Shown here: positions 26,790 to 39,208 of the stretch, in pieces
Numbering within the stretch: position 1 is the first letter of the stretch
How the letters are laid out: every line of letters starts with the position of its first letter
Assembly (NCBI RefSeq): GCF_032062135.1
Contig: NC_092863.1
Span: forward strand, 12,678,192-12,742,191
DNA: 64,000 nucleotides
Direction: 5' to 3'
DNA from: Pyxicephalus adspersus
Lineage: Eukaryota > Chordata > Amphibia > Anura > Pyxicephalidae
Position numbers and translations under genes: made by a program
The notes under the pieces: model-generated
Seen by the model: the letters and a program-made list of their open reading frames with translations, nothing else
Told to the model about the DNA's origin: nothing
The model's database searches: none

Positions 26790-26997
26790 ATTCATAGATT
26801 TATCAAAGCCCTCCAAGTTTTGAGAAGATGGACAATGACTTGTTTTTAAAAATGGATTTTTAAAAATCATTTGCTGTTATTTGGCAAATGTTTTCAATCC
26901 TGGGGACCAGATCCATTCCAGGTTTGCTAGATCACTCAGGTTCTCCCATGATAGTCTATCTTGTCTAGTTATGGAGAGCTTTAATACATAAGGCCCA
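26790..26997 (-). mobile_element. Fold-back MITE family, copy 1
   Basis: A palindromic element with one half reading TTTGGCAAATG, GGACCAGATCCATTCCAGG, TTTGCTAGATCACTCAGG and a terminal AAGGCCCATTG. It shares these blocks with the copies at 31042, 32857 and 40760. Its left end (ATTTATCAAAGCCCTCCAAG) is the decayed partner of the right end. Confidence 0.7.
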
Positions 26998-27941
26998 TTG
27001 AAAAGACATGAAGCTTTAAGATCCCCAAACTGATCATTCTAGGTAAACTTTGAATATCCAAATTACATTCATACTTCTTCCTAGTTATAATCACTTGTGA
27101 AACATATGTTTACATTTCCAAATGAAGCTATAAATATAAATGAGACATGATGTATCTGTTTCAAGTTCCTTCTTTACATCAAACTGTAATTAATATGTCT
27201 TCGGTCCCTCTTTTTTACCGATCCAGTATATCAGGTGCTGTTTTCTTTTTCGGTGGGTGTTCAGGGGCCCTAACCGCTGGCAGGGAGCCGCCTCACTCGC
27301 TGCTAATTTGGACTAATTAAGGGTAACTAAGGAAGGAAGGAGGGGGTAGATCCCAAAAGACACCCAAGGATTGAACGGCCGTGCAGGGAGTTGCTATAGT
27401 AACAGGTGAGAAGTGACACAAACTCCAATCACTATTTCTTACTATAAAAAGCCACGAGGATGAACAGAGAACTCTATGGGGGCTGAGATAAGAGGCATTA
27501 ATATAAAATTATTAAGAAATAAGTCAAGGTATTCTTTTTGAAAAGAAGGGGAAAAAATAGTTTCAAGGACTAATAAAAGCAAAAACTGTTCTGCTGCCAA
27601 AATATACTATAAATGTAACTTATGGACGTCAGCAGGAAATGTTTCAGAGGGGCCACCATGAAATGTATTACAGGCAAGAAAAGATTTCCAATTAAAATCT
27701 ACTATTGTCCTGCATGCAATTTATATGATGGAGTGAGTGAAATGTCATACAAAACAAAATAAAAGTAGAATGAATATTACAGTGTCACCTTAGCAGACCG
27801 ATAAAGAACAGTGGATCTGTGTTCTATTGTACCATACCCAATTTATTCAGGAAATTCAGGGAAATGTTTCTACAAGTGATCAGCTCCTCAGTGACTTGAA
27901 TTACTTGCAGCGGATGGAAAAAAGCACTGAAATTGTTATTG

Positions 27942-28200
27942 CAGTCTTTCTTGATGTAACATGGCAAACCCTTAAAATAAGTTTTAGGTCTTCAGAGAAC
28001 CCCTCTATAATTTCTATATACATAGCTCACAGTATATTAGTGTGTTGGACAGTGGCAAGAATGTCTCTTACATTGTAGAAACGATGGCACCCTTACAGAT
28101 AACCAAAAAAGACCATTAGTGTCTGTTAAACTGACCTGAGAGGCACAAATTGCTCATTGCTTGAAGAAGTCCTAGCAACCTCTGCAAAAATTCTAGTGTT
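27942..28200 (+). mobile_element. Non-autonomous hAT-like element, decayed copy
   Basis: It shares an ordered set of blocks with 40258-40494: CAGAGAACCCCTCTATAAT, CATAGCTCACAGTATATTAG, AAACTGACCTGAGAGGCAC, AAATTGCTCATTGCTTGAAG. The left end CAGTCTTTCTT resembles a hAT terminus. The right end is too decayed to place, and no target duplication was found. Confidence 0.65.
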
Positions 28201-29136
28201 CTACAGAATCTGGTTTTATAAGAAAGAGTCAGAATGTCAAATGCCACCAGGCTTTCTAGCCCTTTTTTGACATGAAATATTATCTGCCCAGGTAGCACAT
28301 TTACAAGAAAAGCTAAAAACAAGCTTTTTAACCCCTTTTCCATGTTGTGCATACCCCAACCACAGACACTTTGGCCACTTAGTAACATTTCAATACATTG
28401 GATATCTTTACTTAAAGATAGATGCTGAGCAAAATTTAAAATGATTTCAAGAGGTAAGTGGTCTCAACTCTGTATGTATCTAGCATTGTAATGTTAAAAA
28501 TACATAAACAGAACCAAAGTGATCCTATGCCCAAATATTACTTATGTCAGCAACTGCCATGCTGGGATGAATAAAGAAAGAGTAAAAGGGAGGAAATACC
28601 GTTTCTGGAGAAAATGCTGTTCTAGGTTCCCACCAGTGTACATCATTTCATCACATAAGCAATTGGCTGGAAATTTGGTCATGTGATCAAATGTGTGTAT
28701 GCAAATTATAAGGGATAGAAATGGCCACTTGGGAGGGAGGCCAATATTGGTCCAAAAATGTTTTTTAACCTGTCTAATGAAGAGATTCCTCATAGTAAGG
28801 AATCCTCCCTATCTGGGTAACCAGATGTCCACAGGTACCCCAAGAAGTATCTAATATTTACCAGGAGTTTTTGATATTGTGCATTAGACCAGCAGATATT
28901 GTGACAGGTGGCGTCTTGATAGCAGTTACATAAGAAGGCCAAAAAACATTGTGGAGGCCAGGATCAAAAAACAGAGCTGCCTCCCACTATTTTAAACCTA
29001 TTGCACTAGGACATATACAGTTTACTTACTACCTGATAGGGAAAGAAAACCTGGGAACATATGTATAAAGCAGTGAATGTGACATCTAATCAAACATTCA
29101 TCAGAGGTAAATCCTTCTGTTGAATATGTTTTTAAT

Positions 29137-29388
29137 CAGTGGTCGCCAACCTTTTGGACCTTACGGACCACAAAATTTAGGGACTCTGGACCACACATGT
29201 GCGGGGAGCCGTGTGTCACTTAAAGAAGAATATTCCCAAAGTGGCGTCATGATGCCAGAACTTGGGAGGGGAGAGAGCCTGCGATAGAAAAGTGGGCCCG
29301 CTCACTGCCCTGAGCCTGTGATTCATCTGAAAGACATGATCCACAGCTCTGGCCGGTGCGCTCCTCCAGAGGGGTCCTACGAGCCCTG
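29137..29388 (+). mobile_element. Non-autonomous hAT-like element with 8-bp target duplication
   Basis: The left end CAGTGGTCGCCAACCTTTTGG is typical of hAT-Charlie-like elements, and the right end is GAGCCCTG. Flanks TTTTTAAT (29129-29136) and TTTTAAAT (29389-29396) match at 7 of 8 bases, the expected 8-bp hAT duplication. It is 252 bp and has no transposase. Confidence 0.8.
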
Positions 29389-29396
29389 TTTTAAAT

Positions 29397-31041
29397 GATT
29401 TGTCTACCAGAGGACATGGCCACATGCTTAGGAAGACTATTTAAAGCCCACCCAAGGAAATATGTGCCCTTACATTAACAGGGGTCTCTTTGGTTTAAAG
29501 CAGCCATTAAATTAGAAATATTTTCTCAGTGTGTGAAGCAAAAATCTAGTAAGAAATTCATTTTATGTCCTGTATGTAGCTATATAACAAATATATTGTT
29601 AGTAATATATAATTATGGACATATGGACCTTGTATTATCTTGAATTATATAAATCTGAAATAGGTGTCCTTTTTAATACATAAGTCCTTAAAATTAGAGA
29701 AACGCTAACAGCCAGTCATCTGGAATCTGAACAGAGGAGTGTTCTGAGAAGGAAAACTTAGGTCATGTTGGCAAAGGAGACATCTCGGTTTTTCAATGTC
29801 AATATGTTAGAAAACAAGTGGAGGAGATTCAGCGTGCGGCTGCCACTGTTAGGGCACATCGCCTCACATAATCTCCAGCCATCTGCCTGTCACGTGTCTA
29901 ATTAATGATGCTCCTTGACCCCTCTGGCTGTACTGTTCATTGATATCTGCTGCAGTGTTATTTGGTAGCAGGAAAGAAAATTCAATTGATCTGCTATCAA
30001 GCTTTGTGCCCTTTTAGAAGCATGGAGCGGTTTGGTAAATTACCTAGAAATGTATTTAATTTAAACAATAAGATTGGGTTGGTATCAAAACATAACAAAT
30101 GTACTTTATTTAAATTTTGAAAGAAAAAAGCCATTAAGCTGTATACTACTTGGTTAACATCTACCCCTCTTGTCCCCTTGCTGCTTTCCGGTCCTGGATG
30201 CTACCTTCTTTGGTTTTCCTATAACCAACTGTCCCCTTTTGTAGCTTCTTGCTGACAAACAGGGGGATCGTAGTTCTTTTGAGGTGCTACTGCTTCAGCA
30301 GACTTGTCCCATGTACGTGATTTCTAAGGTCAATTGCATCCTTCTAGGAGAAACTCACACTAGTCTTTCTTTTTGTGTGTTGCTGGCAATATGAACTGGG
30401 CTTGCAATTTTCTGTAGCTGACTTTTAGAAATTCTTCATGCTGACACATACATTTTCTCTGTCTTGCAAAACCCAAAATAAATATTTTTAGCGTTGTTCT
30501 CATCAGTACTATTGCCAGTGGACCTTCATCATTTTTTCTCCTACACCTTTGGAGATGTTGCCAACAAAGAGGCACTTTGCTACATATCTGGGGAAAATGC
30601 CCAACGGTTTTCCAGTTTTGAGACTCTTTTAGATGTATGTTTGCTACTATTCCTTTATCCCTAATTCACACTCAGTGACCATACTCTTTGTTACATGGTT
30701 ATATCAAATCAGCTAAATGTGGGGTCTTATGGCATTAAAAAATTGCTAGGATAATAATCCCTAGGTTCTAGCATTCATCATTCACCCCATCACTATATAC
30801 CTGTGTGGCGGAGATGGAGCAGGTGGGCAGTAGATAGCACAATGGCAGATGGACGAATTTTTGGCTACCTGTTAATCATGGTTGCTCTTCATGGGGTCCC
30901 TTTGCTTTCAAGTCCTCATGACTTGATAAACTCCCACTTGAATACTTTTCTGATCATGACTGAAGTCCCCCCCCCCCCCCAATCCTCAGCTCCTTGGCAC
31001 AAAACTGGTTTGATCCTTATGAATAGGTTGCTCCAAACATT
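29397..31041. other. Gene-free stretch with a possible conserved island
   Basis: No gene was seen. 29821-30020 is repeat-poor, with CACGTG and TAATTAAT motifs. A 14-base C run sits at 30967-30980. Confidence 0.45.
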
Positions 31042-31256
31042 GGGCCTGATTTATTTAAGCTCCCTAAAACTGAAGAAGGTAGAGTAACATGGGAAACCTG
31101 AGTGATGCAGCAAACGTGAGTGATCTGGTCCAGAATCAAAAACATTTGCCAACTAATAACAAATGATTCCATTCCATGTTTGCTAGATTACCCAGGATCA
31201 CCCATGATAGTTTTCTATCTTCTCTAGTCTTGGAGAGCGTTAATAAATCAGGCCCA
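31042..31256 (+). mobile_element. Fold-back MITE family, best-preserved copy
   Basis: Both termini carry the same sequence in inverted order: GGGCCTGATTTATTTAAGCTC at the left and GAGCGTTAATAAATCAGGCCC at the right. The arms continue inward with related ACTGAAGAAGGTAG and TCTTCTCTAGTCTTGG, and with CAGCAAAC and GTTTGCTAG blocks. The near-whole-length inverted structure would fold into one hairpin. No target duplication longer than 3 bp is clear. Confidence 0.75.
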
Positions 31257-32856
31257 TTGATTCAACATGGTGGTGAGTATTTTGAGGGCTACGTTAATTC
31301 AACCAGATCTGTGGGTCCTTACCTGGCTTAGGTAGCATAACCACATGACTTTTCAGCTTATCTGGATCAAAATACCGGTATTATTCAATTCTAAATAACA
31401 ATCATGTCACCTAGCTGCAGACAATAGGAATAGAGCCTGTTCGAAACAATAGGAAGCTCCATGAGACAGCTTAGTAAGAGAAGGGAAAAAGGGTTAATGT
31501 AAACAGTAATGTACAGTAATGTAACAGGATAAAGGTGTTTGGAAATCAAGCAGTTAATACACTATCCTCAGTTTAATGCTACTTCCAGACCTAATTACAT
31601 ACACAGCAGATGGTCACTGTCCCCTCTTGTGTCCAGAGTGTCACCGCTGCCCTGCAATGACCAGAACAGGTCTCTCTGCTCGCCGCTCTGTCAGATTATT
31701 GTGCTATTGATGGAAACATTAGGTTCTGATGCAAGCAAATTTATTTGGTGTTTACATTGATTTAGACATGGCTCGTTATTGCTTCCAGGATAGTATACAA
31801 AAATGTAAGTGTCGCATTGATGAATACAGCAAAAGGCTCATTTTCCAAATCATTCAATATGTCTCTATAATTAAGGAATGATAATGAATCATCTACTGCA
31901 TTCCCCTAAAAAGTAAACATTAATAAACGAGATTGCCCTTTAAGTTATAACAACAAGTTGAGGTCCAACAACCCTGTTAAGTACTGTCTGTGATACTTTT
32001 TTAATTTTCATTAACAGTTAATTTCCAAAAATTATTAGCTGTTTGCATCACTTGAAGATGTATTATTTGTCCAGTAAGTCAAAACCACAATGTGACCATA
32101 TTGCTGTAATTTATTCAGGCACTAGCATTATGTCAAGGGAGAGATGGTACATAGAAGTTAGTACTTTGTACTAAATTGTGCATAGCCCTTCTTCCTGCAA
32201 ATATTAAAATGTATCTAAGCCTAAACACATATATAATATACTGTTACGTGTGTTCTTTATATGTCAATATCCCTTTTATTATGCTTTTAATTAAATATGG
32301 CAGTAAAATATTTCCACGGGCACTTTCAATCTGAGGTGACAACGCTTATGCAGTATTGCTGTAGTATTGCAGGCCTATCTGTATTTATCTCTGCTATATT
32401 ACTAGAAAAAAAGAAAATCTGATTACATATTAAAAGCAAGTAATTTTATAAAAAGCCAGATGCCGATTTCATTATGCATTAATTCATATTCATGCATCTT
32501 TAAGTTTGTGCCCATTCCAGCATATTAAATTTTTATTGCAAAGTGCCAAATGAATAACAGGCATCAGAGGGGTAGTTTTCAATACCTGATGAACTGTTAA
32601 GTTCTTGTACCAATGCCTCCAGGAGTTGATAAAAGGAATATGCTCCTATAGTATTAGGTAAATCTTTGAAATTAGGAACTAAAGCTTGTGTTGGAGTTTG
32701 TGTCTGTATTACCTTTGAAACTGAATATTACAAATTCAAAAAACAATTATGTAGTCGTGCATGGCTGTAGCTGTGTACTTATCAACACAACCCAGCTTCT
32801 TGGTCACCACCAACTTCCTATAAACCACCAGCTTTGCTTCCTTATGTAGACACATG
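31257..32856. other. Gene-free stretch with possible conserved islands
   Basis: No exon was found. 31605-31790 and 32325-32520 are free of visible repeats and contain homeodomain- and octamer-like words (for example TTATGCATTAATTCATATTC). Confidence 0.4.
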
Positions 32857-33061
32857 GGGCCTAATCATAGTTAGACTATGAAGATAGACTATCATGGGCA
32901 TGAACCTGGGTGAGCCACCAACCTGGAATAGATGCGGTCCAGAATTGAAAAAAATTGCCAAAAACGCAAATGATTTTTCAGAAATTTGTTCCAGTTTTGC
33001 TGGTTCATTCATGATGGTAAATCTTCTCCTTTCTAGAGGAACTTTAAAAAAAATCAGGCAC
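32857..33061 (+). mobile_element. Fold-back MITE family, copy 3
   Basis: It opens GGGCCTAATCATAGTTAGAC and closes AAAAAAATCAGGC. Inside it carries AGACTATCATGGGCATGAAC, CAACCTGGAATAGATGCGG and a CAAATGATTTTTC centre, in the same order as the 31042 element. Confidence 0.7.
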
Positions 33062-35231
33062 TAATACTGGAAAATGTAGTGTGGCATCTACTTCTTTCTA
33101 CTATGGGTATGTCAAATTTAACTGACGTTTCCACTTGTGGAATTCAGAAATGGTGGGTAATGGAGATGTAGTGCAGGCAAGCACATTTGGCCAAAAAAAC
33201 AGCTACTGCCCAACAGTTATTGACATTTCAATTTGTCTTCTTCAAGTTTGGGTTTAGTTGGGCATTGAGGAGGATGGCTTATCAGTTTAAACACTTCTAG
33301 ACCTCTTAGCCACAGAAGATAAAGATGTCTAAGAGGGAGAATATTTTTTTCTTTTAGCATTAAACCTGCATTAAACCTTTAGGTACCAAAGGGCTAAAAT
33401 TATTTGCTGAAGTTAGAAGTAAGAGTGGCCATCAGTGAACCTAATATAAACCCTTAAAAACGAATTTCACTGAACTCACATACATTTTACATGACGGTGT
33501 TGGGAGGGGGTTAGGAGTTAGGGATTCATTTTAGGTAGGTTGGGATAAATATTAAAGCTTGAATTTAGGAAAGAACCAATATTAGTATTAGGTTAACAGG
33601 AACAGGGTGAAAAAATTAGGTTATTGATTATTTTGAAAGTATTTTTATGTTGTAAATTTTAAGCCAAGAACTAGTTCACCTTGCTCTTGGTGCCTAAAAC
33701 AAATGCCAAACTATCTACTTTGGGGTCTCATTGTTCTACCACATAATATAAAGGATGATACATTTTAAATAAAATTGCTACAAATAATAATCTATCTGTG
33801 CTAATCAAACATTCTTTATCTTTGTTCTGACAACAATACATCTGTAAAAAAAGGAAAAAGGAACTGGTTATGGAGGTTACTGTACTTTTTCACATTATCA
33901 TGGCTCTATTCAATACTTTATTCAACAAGGTACCTTCTTCATTCTTGAACAGAATATTATCTCAGTTCATTTATCTCAGCATGTGGAATTGCACCACTGA
34001 TTTTTACCCCTGCACAAATCTCCTTCTAGTAAATGAACAGAGCTAAAGCCCTGCTAGAGATCACGTGAAGCATTATGTATTATTTCCTGTGTCTAATATT
34101 AGCAGGCTGACACAAGGTATATCTGATCATTGCCAGTGCGTTCTCTTTACCACATGTCGCTTCAGCCATAACGCTGCTATTGTGGCGTGGAAGAGGGCAT
34201 GACCCAGGTAATAAGGGTTCAGAGAATCAGCTTATCTTGTAGACATGTTCTAAGGATTTTATGCTTCACAAATTCTTCCAAGAGTCAATATTTTTTAAAG
34301 GCAAACATTTTTGATAAATGTTAACTTTATTTTTAAATGTAGAGATTTTATCACAGAAATTTTTATAGCTTTGGTGAGTGCAGTGCTTGCTTGCATGTGT
34401 AACAAAAAAGCCCATCACTAGCTCAGGACTTTTCGATTTCTTTTGCAGACGGGAGATCTAGAAAGTGTGTATGTGAAATGTTGGATTAATCCATTGTTTG
34501 TGTAATCATTACTTAAGGTCAATAAAATAGGGGCATGGCAAGTGTGTACCAATTGTCTAAATAAAAATATATATATAAAATATAAAAGTTGAGAGGTATC
34601 AATGTGTCTAAAAGCAAAAAACCTTTACCTGCTATTTATAACAAAAACAAATGTATTTTGCAGTTTTAGATATTTTATTTTAAGGTAAATATTTATTGTG
34701 GAAAGTATAAAATTTTTATGAGTTCTGTTTTACAACCTAGTTGAACATGGTTTTACAGCATTGTTTCACAGTATGTCTCTCTAGTGTAGATGTTCTCCCC
34801 ACACAAGGACAAAGGTAAAACGTAGTGGGCGTTTTTCTGACAGAACCCTGGATATACAGTATGGTACTAGCTAAGTGAGCACATCATAGAAAATAATTAG
34901 TGTAGCACTCTTAAAGAGATACTCTTTTCAAACACAATTGCATCCTTTAAAGTAGACATGCCAGCTAAACTTTGCAAGGATCGCTGACAAAATGTCTTTT
35001 TACCCTAAAGTCTTCCACTTAAATGTAAACTTGTCACACTTGAACAAGGTAAGCATATGACGAAACAATGTATTAGCGGAGGTAACAGTCTGTAAAAAAA
35101 TATATCAAAACAATGATCTTGCTTTACTAAAACTAAAAGAAAAAAAATAATGGGGGCAATCGATAGGACAAAGGAATGGTCAGGGTCAGCAACAACACTA
35201 AGGTAGGCTAAAGTGTATAAATGATGGTTCT
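33062..35231. other. Gene-free AT-rich intergenic DNA
   Basis: No open frame with family character, RNA gene or named repeat was recognised. Confidence 0.5.
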
Positions 35232-35800
35232 AAGGGGCCCAAAGCATGCCAAGAAAGTATTCTACCCACCATTATAACACCACCACCTTGAACTGTTGAT
35301 ACAAGGTATGATGGGTCCAGATTTTCATGTTATTGAAATCACATTGTGATCTAACTTGAACCTGAAAGTTGCAGCAGAAATCAAGACTCATCGGACCAGG
35401 CAACATGTTTCTGCTTGTCTATTATTAATGAGTCTGTGCAAATTTTAGCGTTAGGTGTCTGTTCTTAGTTGACAGGAGTGTCACCCAGTGTGGTCTCTTG
35501 CTGCTGTAGCCCATCTGCTTCAAAATTCTACATGTAGTGTGTTCAGAGATGCTTTTCTGTTGGCTATTTGAGATACTGTTGCTTTTCTATCTGCTCAAAC
35601 CAGACTGGCCATTCTCCCATGAACCCATCATCAGTAAGGTCTTTTTTTGTACCCAGAGAACCACTCACTGGATGTTTTACCTTTTTTGGACCATTCTCTG
35701 TAAACCCCAGAGATGGTTGTGTGTGAAATCCCAGCAAATTAGTACTTTCTGAAATACTCAGACCAGCCCGTCCTGCATGTGTTAGAGGTCACCCCTTGGC
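35232..35800 (-). pseudogene. Decayed Tc1-like (Tc1/mariner) transposase
   Basis: Read on the - strand from about 35800 downward, the pieces follow the order of a Tc1-like transposase. An N-terminal helix-turn-helix fragment reads RAGLSIS then LLGF (about 35770-35715). A catalytic-region fragment reads PG.SDESRF (about 35405-35375), including the first DDE aspartate. Then comes LVSTVQGGGVIMV (about 35310-35260), ending SWHALGP near 35232. Stops and frameshifts separate the pieces, so it is long dead. The C-terminal third and the inverted termini are not visible. Family assignment is from remembered Tc1-like motifs. Confidence 0.8.
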
Positions 35801-36261
35801 CGTGACACTGGGGTACATAAAGGCACTAAAGTGCACACTGCAAGGAGTGATTAGCCAGTGACCCTACTGGCCACTGGAAAACTTTTCTGCAAGGTGGTCA
35901 AGAAGGTAGGTCATATAACAGGCTGAGGTCTAGGCAGGAGGCAAACAAGGTGAAGTCGAGGTCAAACCAAAGCAACCTGAGCCTGGAACTGAGGTGGTTA
36001 AAAATGGGCTAGCTGCCAATAGGAGGACAGGATCCAATCTACTAATTGGCTGCAACATATATTGTGCACATATAGCTCCCAAGAGAGGTGGAATCTGAAT
36101 GTGCCTAATGCCTAAAGCAATGATGTAAAACAATGGCGTTTTAATAAAGTAACACAACTTCTTGCAACTTTGCCAGAAAACACCTGTTCCAACTTTTTGT
36201 AAAGTGGAGGCTTCCACTGCTGGCTTTACTTTCTAAAATATTACCTGCATGGCTGTCATCA

Positions 36262-36475
36262 ATATTATCCTGTATTTATATAGGATCGACATATTACACA
36301 GTGCTTTACAAAGTCCATAGTCACTTGCTGTCTTTCAAAGGGGATCACAAACTAATGTCCCTACCTCATATGTCATATGTCATTATTACAGTCTAAGGTC
36401 AATTTGAGGGGAAGCCAAATAACCTAACTGCATGTTTATGGAATGTGGGAGGAAACCCACCAAAGACCTCCAAAA
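36262..36475 (+). repeat. Dispersed AAT-family repeat, near full-length
   Basis: It opens CTGTATTTATATAGGATCGA and CATATTACACAGTGCTTTAC, continues through AATGTCCCTACCTCATATG and AGTCTAAGGTCAATTTGAGG, and ends with ATGTGGGAGGAAACCCACC. The GGAGGAAACCC block is common in L2-tailed repeats of fish and frogs (inference). Confidence 0.7.
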
Positions 36476-38767
36476 ACTTGCAGTTAAATTAATTAAATCA
36501 ACCAGAATTTCCTTTTTTTTGTTGCAAATCAACAGAAACCAAAAGTGCAGCATGAGCTACCGTCTGCTGGATGCATGATGATACTAATAAAAGAACGAAA
36601 CTAAATAAAGCCAGGATGTCTCTGATGATGAATGCTGATGAAAGAGAAGCAAATACTTTTATAATCTGAGCGAATACCAGTTGTAAGTTGTTCTTAAAAA
36701 AATTCAAGCTGATGTTGACTAGTTTTAACAAAACAAGGGCTAACAGACTGCTGTCTTCAATAAATTGTACGCCATTAATCATCTATAATAGAAGCCAGTA
36801 CAAGTACAGTACATGTATTGAACTTTTACATTGCTGCATATACATAGCAGCTAAAAGGTTCTGTCAAATAAAAAGAAGAAGAAATCTGTGATCAGCCAAA
36901 GCATCAAGGCTCAGCGGAGAGGTGACCCACCTCTTCTCAGCACCTCATTCCGAAAGAAAACTTGGTTGCCAAGGAAACCCCTGTTCTTGCTTGTTATTGT
37001 CATAGAAATCATCAGCAAATTATTAGAAATGTGGAATCCAGATTAATGAGGCGTCAAAGCCAGGTACAGCAAAATGGGGTGCAGGGACGAGCTTGCATCA
37101 AAACTGCTTTTTTAAATCCAAGATCAAGCAAAGTGTCAAGTGTAAGTGTCAAAGGAAGGCTTCTGTGGCTGGGCAAATTCAAGATGTGTTCAGCTGCGTT
37201 CTGTTTGCATTTCAGGTCTGTAATAGATGTTTCTGAGTTTCATCAGTGTTCCTTTACAGGTGCATCTGACATGCAGCTGACCTCCCTCTAAGCTGCAGTT
37301 GACATACTTTCACCCTTTATTATGCTACTACTTCATTTCCATTGACTTATGGTATAATAGAAAAAGTTCTGATGCTAAATTAAAAGGCCATGTACACAGG
37401 CCCTTACAGTCAGAAAGAACTAACCTGCAACAAATAAACAAAAGCTGTTCATGATTTAGATTTATTTAAAATTTAGGTTGCTATGATTACCTTGTGATTA
37501 ATATTAGTATGATTAACAATCTCACTCAACCCGATGATTATGTAAAAAGCTGATGTAATCTTGCCGAGTACATTAGTTTTTGTTTTATCTATGACTAGTT
37601 AGTGTAACGCCAAGCTGTCCAGTATCATCAGCAAAGTCAGTGCAATAAAATACTTTTAAAGGGTAATCTCAATCATTTTATTGTTTTTTTTACAGTTGTA
37701 GTATTTTAATAACTTTATATCTGTGAGTAAATATGTAACTGGAGTGGTCTGAGTTACTGCCACGGTCCTACAACTATAAAAAAACAGGGCCACATGGCAT
37801 CAGTTCAAAAATTTAGGATAGTTGCACTTAAGGACCCTTGGTAAATCAGCATTCAACAAACTGATACTGACTGCACTGCAAATCTCTGAAATTAGAGCAA
37901 AATATTGTAGGGTCAAAAATATCAGTCTACGCAGAGCTTTAGTTTAGATCTTGATTCAGAAGTTTCCACTTCACTGCTCCTCTGCCCCACATTCCCATTC
38001 GGCATTTACAATTCATGACTGTCTGAACGTGTAGAAAACATGCATTCCTACTATAAAATGCAGCTGCAGCCTATCTGACTATATAAATATATTAAAGGAA
38101 AAGATCCCCACCTGAAAAACATGCCTTACAGGAATTGTTGATAGGTTAATTTTTCCCTTACTTAGACCTGTTAGTAGCTGCAGCAGCATGGATTTCGGAT
38201 AAAACAGAATGAGTAGTGCAGTAAAACAGAACATCAATGCAATTTTTTAACATTAGTGGTTTTCTAAAGGTATATGTGGAACAGTGAGCCACAACTAGTG
38301 GTCCAAGAGTCAATGTGCATGGAAAAGTGGAACTACAAAGAGGAAAACCCAAGCTAGCCCTACTACATGTCACAAATCTCATTTAGAAACAGTATAGGCA
38401 ATCCCTGGTACCTCATCTTTTGAATGCAGCGAAAGCTTTCATACCAGCTTGCTGGAAAAAAGACACCCAACCCCACCAACGATTGACCATTGGTTACGTC
38501 GAGTGGGTGACATATATTATATAGAAGAGATGATGGCGACCAGAGATAACAAATCATCAAAGAAGTTCACACAGATGTGTTTTTACTGGATCCAATATTG
38601 TACCATTACAGAATACAGTTTGTTACTGACTGGGTAAAGTGTTGCTGACAAGGACGCACCTACCTCTTAGATGTATATGTGCAAGAGGTACATTCCTGAA
38701 GGGGGAAGAGGGCAGAATATGTAAGATATGTTTTATCTGACACCTGAAACTCCATAAAATGTGTCAA
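36476..38767. other. Gene-free intergenic DNA
   Basis: No supported gene. Small frames at 36498-36782 (-) and 36962-37291 (+) show no family signature or codon conservation that I can recognise. Confidence 0.5.
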
Positions 38768-39208
38768 GAGCTTTGGTGGTCTGTGGAAAAAAGGAGCCTC
38801 TTTATATTGGTAGCTAATGAAATGAGGGTCTTCAGTGAAAAAAGCGCTCATTCGCACTGGTGTTCAGTGGAAAAATGCCTACTTACATGGGTGGTGATTG
38901 GAGAGAATGCCACTTACATTGGGAGACAATAGGAAGTTGCCCCCTCTTTTTTCCTTACATTTGTGGTCAGTTGAAGATGATCACCCATCCACTTGGTTGT
39001 CAGTGGGAGAGGCACCCCTTCCACTTGGTTGTCAGTGGGAGAGGCACCCCTTCTACTTGGGTGTCAGTGGGAGAGGCACCCCTTCCACTTGGTTGTCAGT
39101 GGGAGAGGCACCCCTTCCACTTGGGTGTCAGTGGGAGAGGCACCCCTTCCACTTGGTGTCAGTGGGAGAGGCACCCCTTCCACTTGGGTGTCAGTGGGAG
39201 AGGCACCT
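38768..39208 (+). repeat. 32-bp minisatellite with degenerate left flank
   Basis: 38989-39208 contains seven units of ACTTGG(T/G)TGTCAGTGGGA plus GAGGCACCCCTTC(C/T), starting at 38991, 39023, 39055, 39087, 39119, 39151 and 39182. The spacing is 32 bp except for one 31-bp unit. From about 38768 to 38988, progressively diverged 31-36-bp versions (for example CACTGGTGTTCAGTGG) precede the clean array. Because 32 is not a multiple of three, all three + frames stay open through it and give repeating peptides. This is not evidence of coding. Confidence 0.9.

Noticed and set aside
38989..39208. CRISPR-like array of 32-bp repeats
   Set aside because: Units are directly adjacent with no unique spacers, and the setting is a vertebrate genome.
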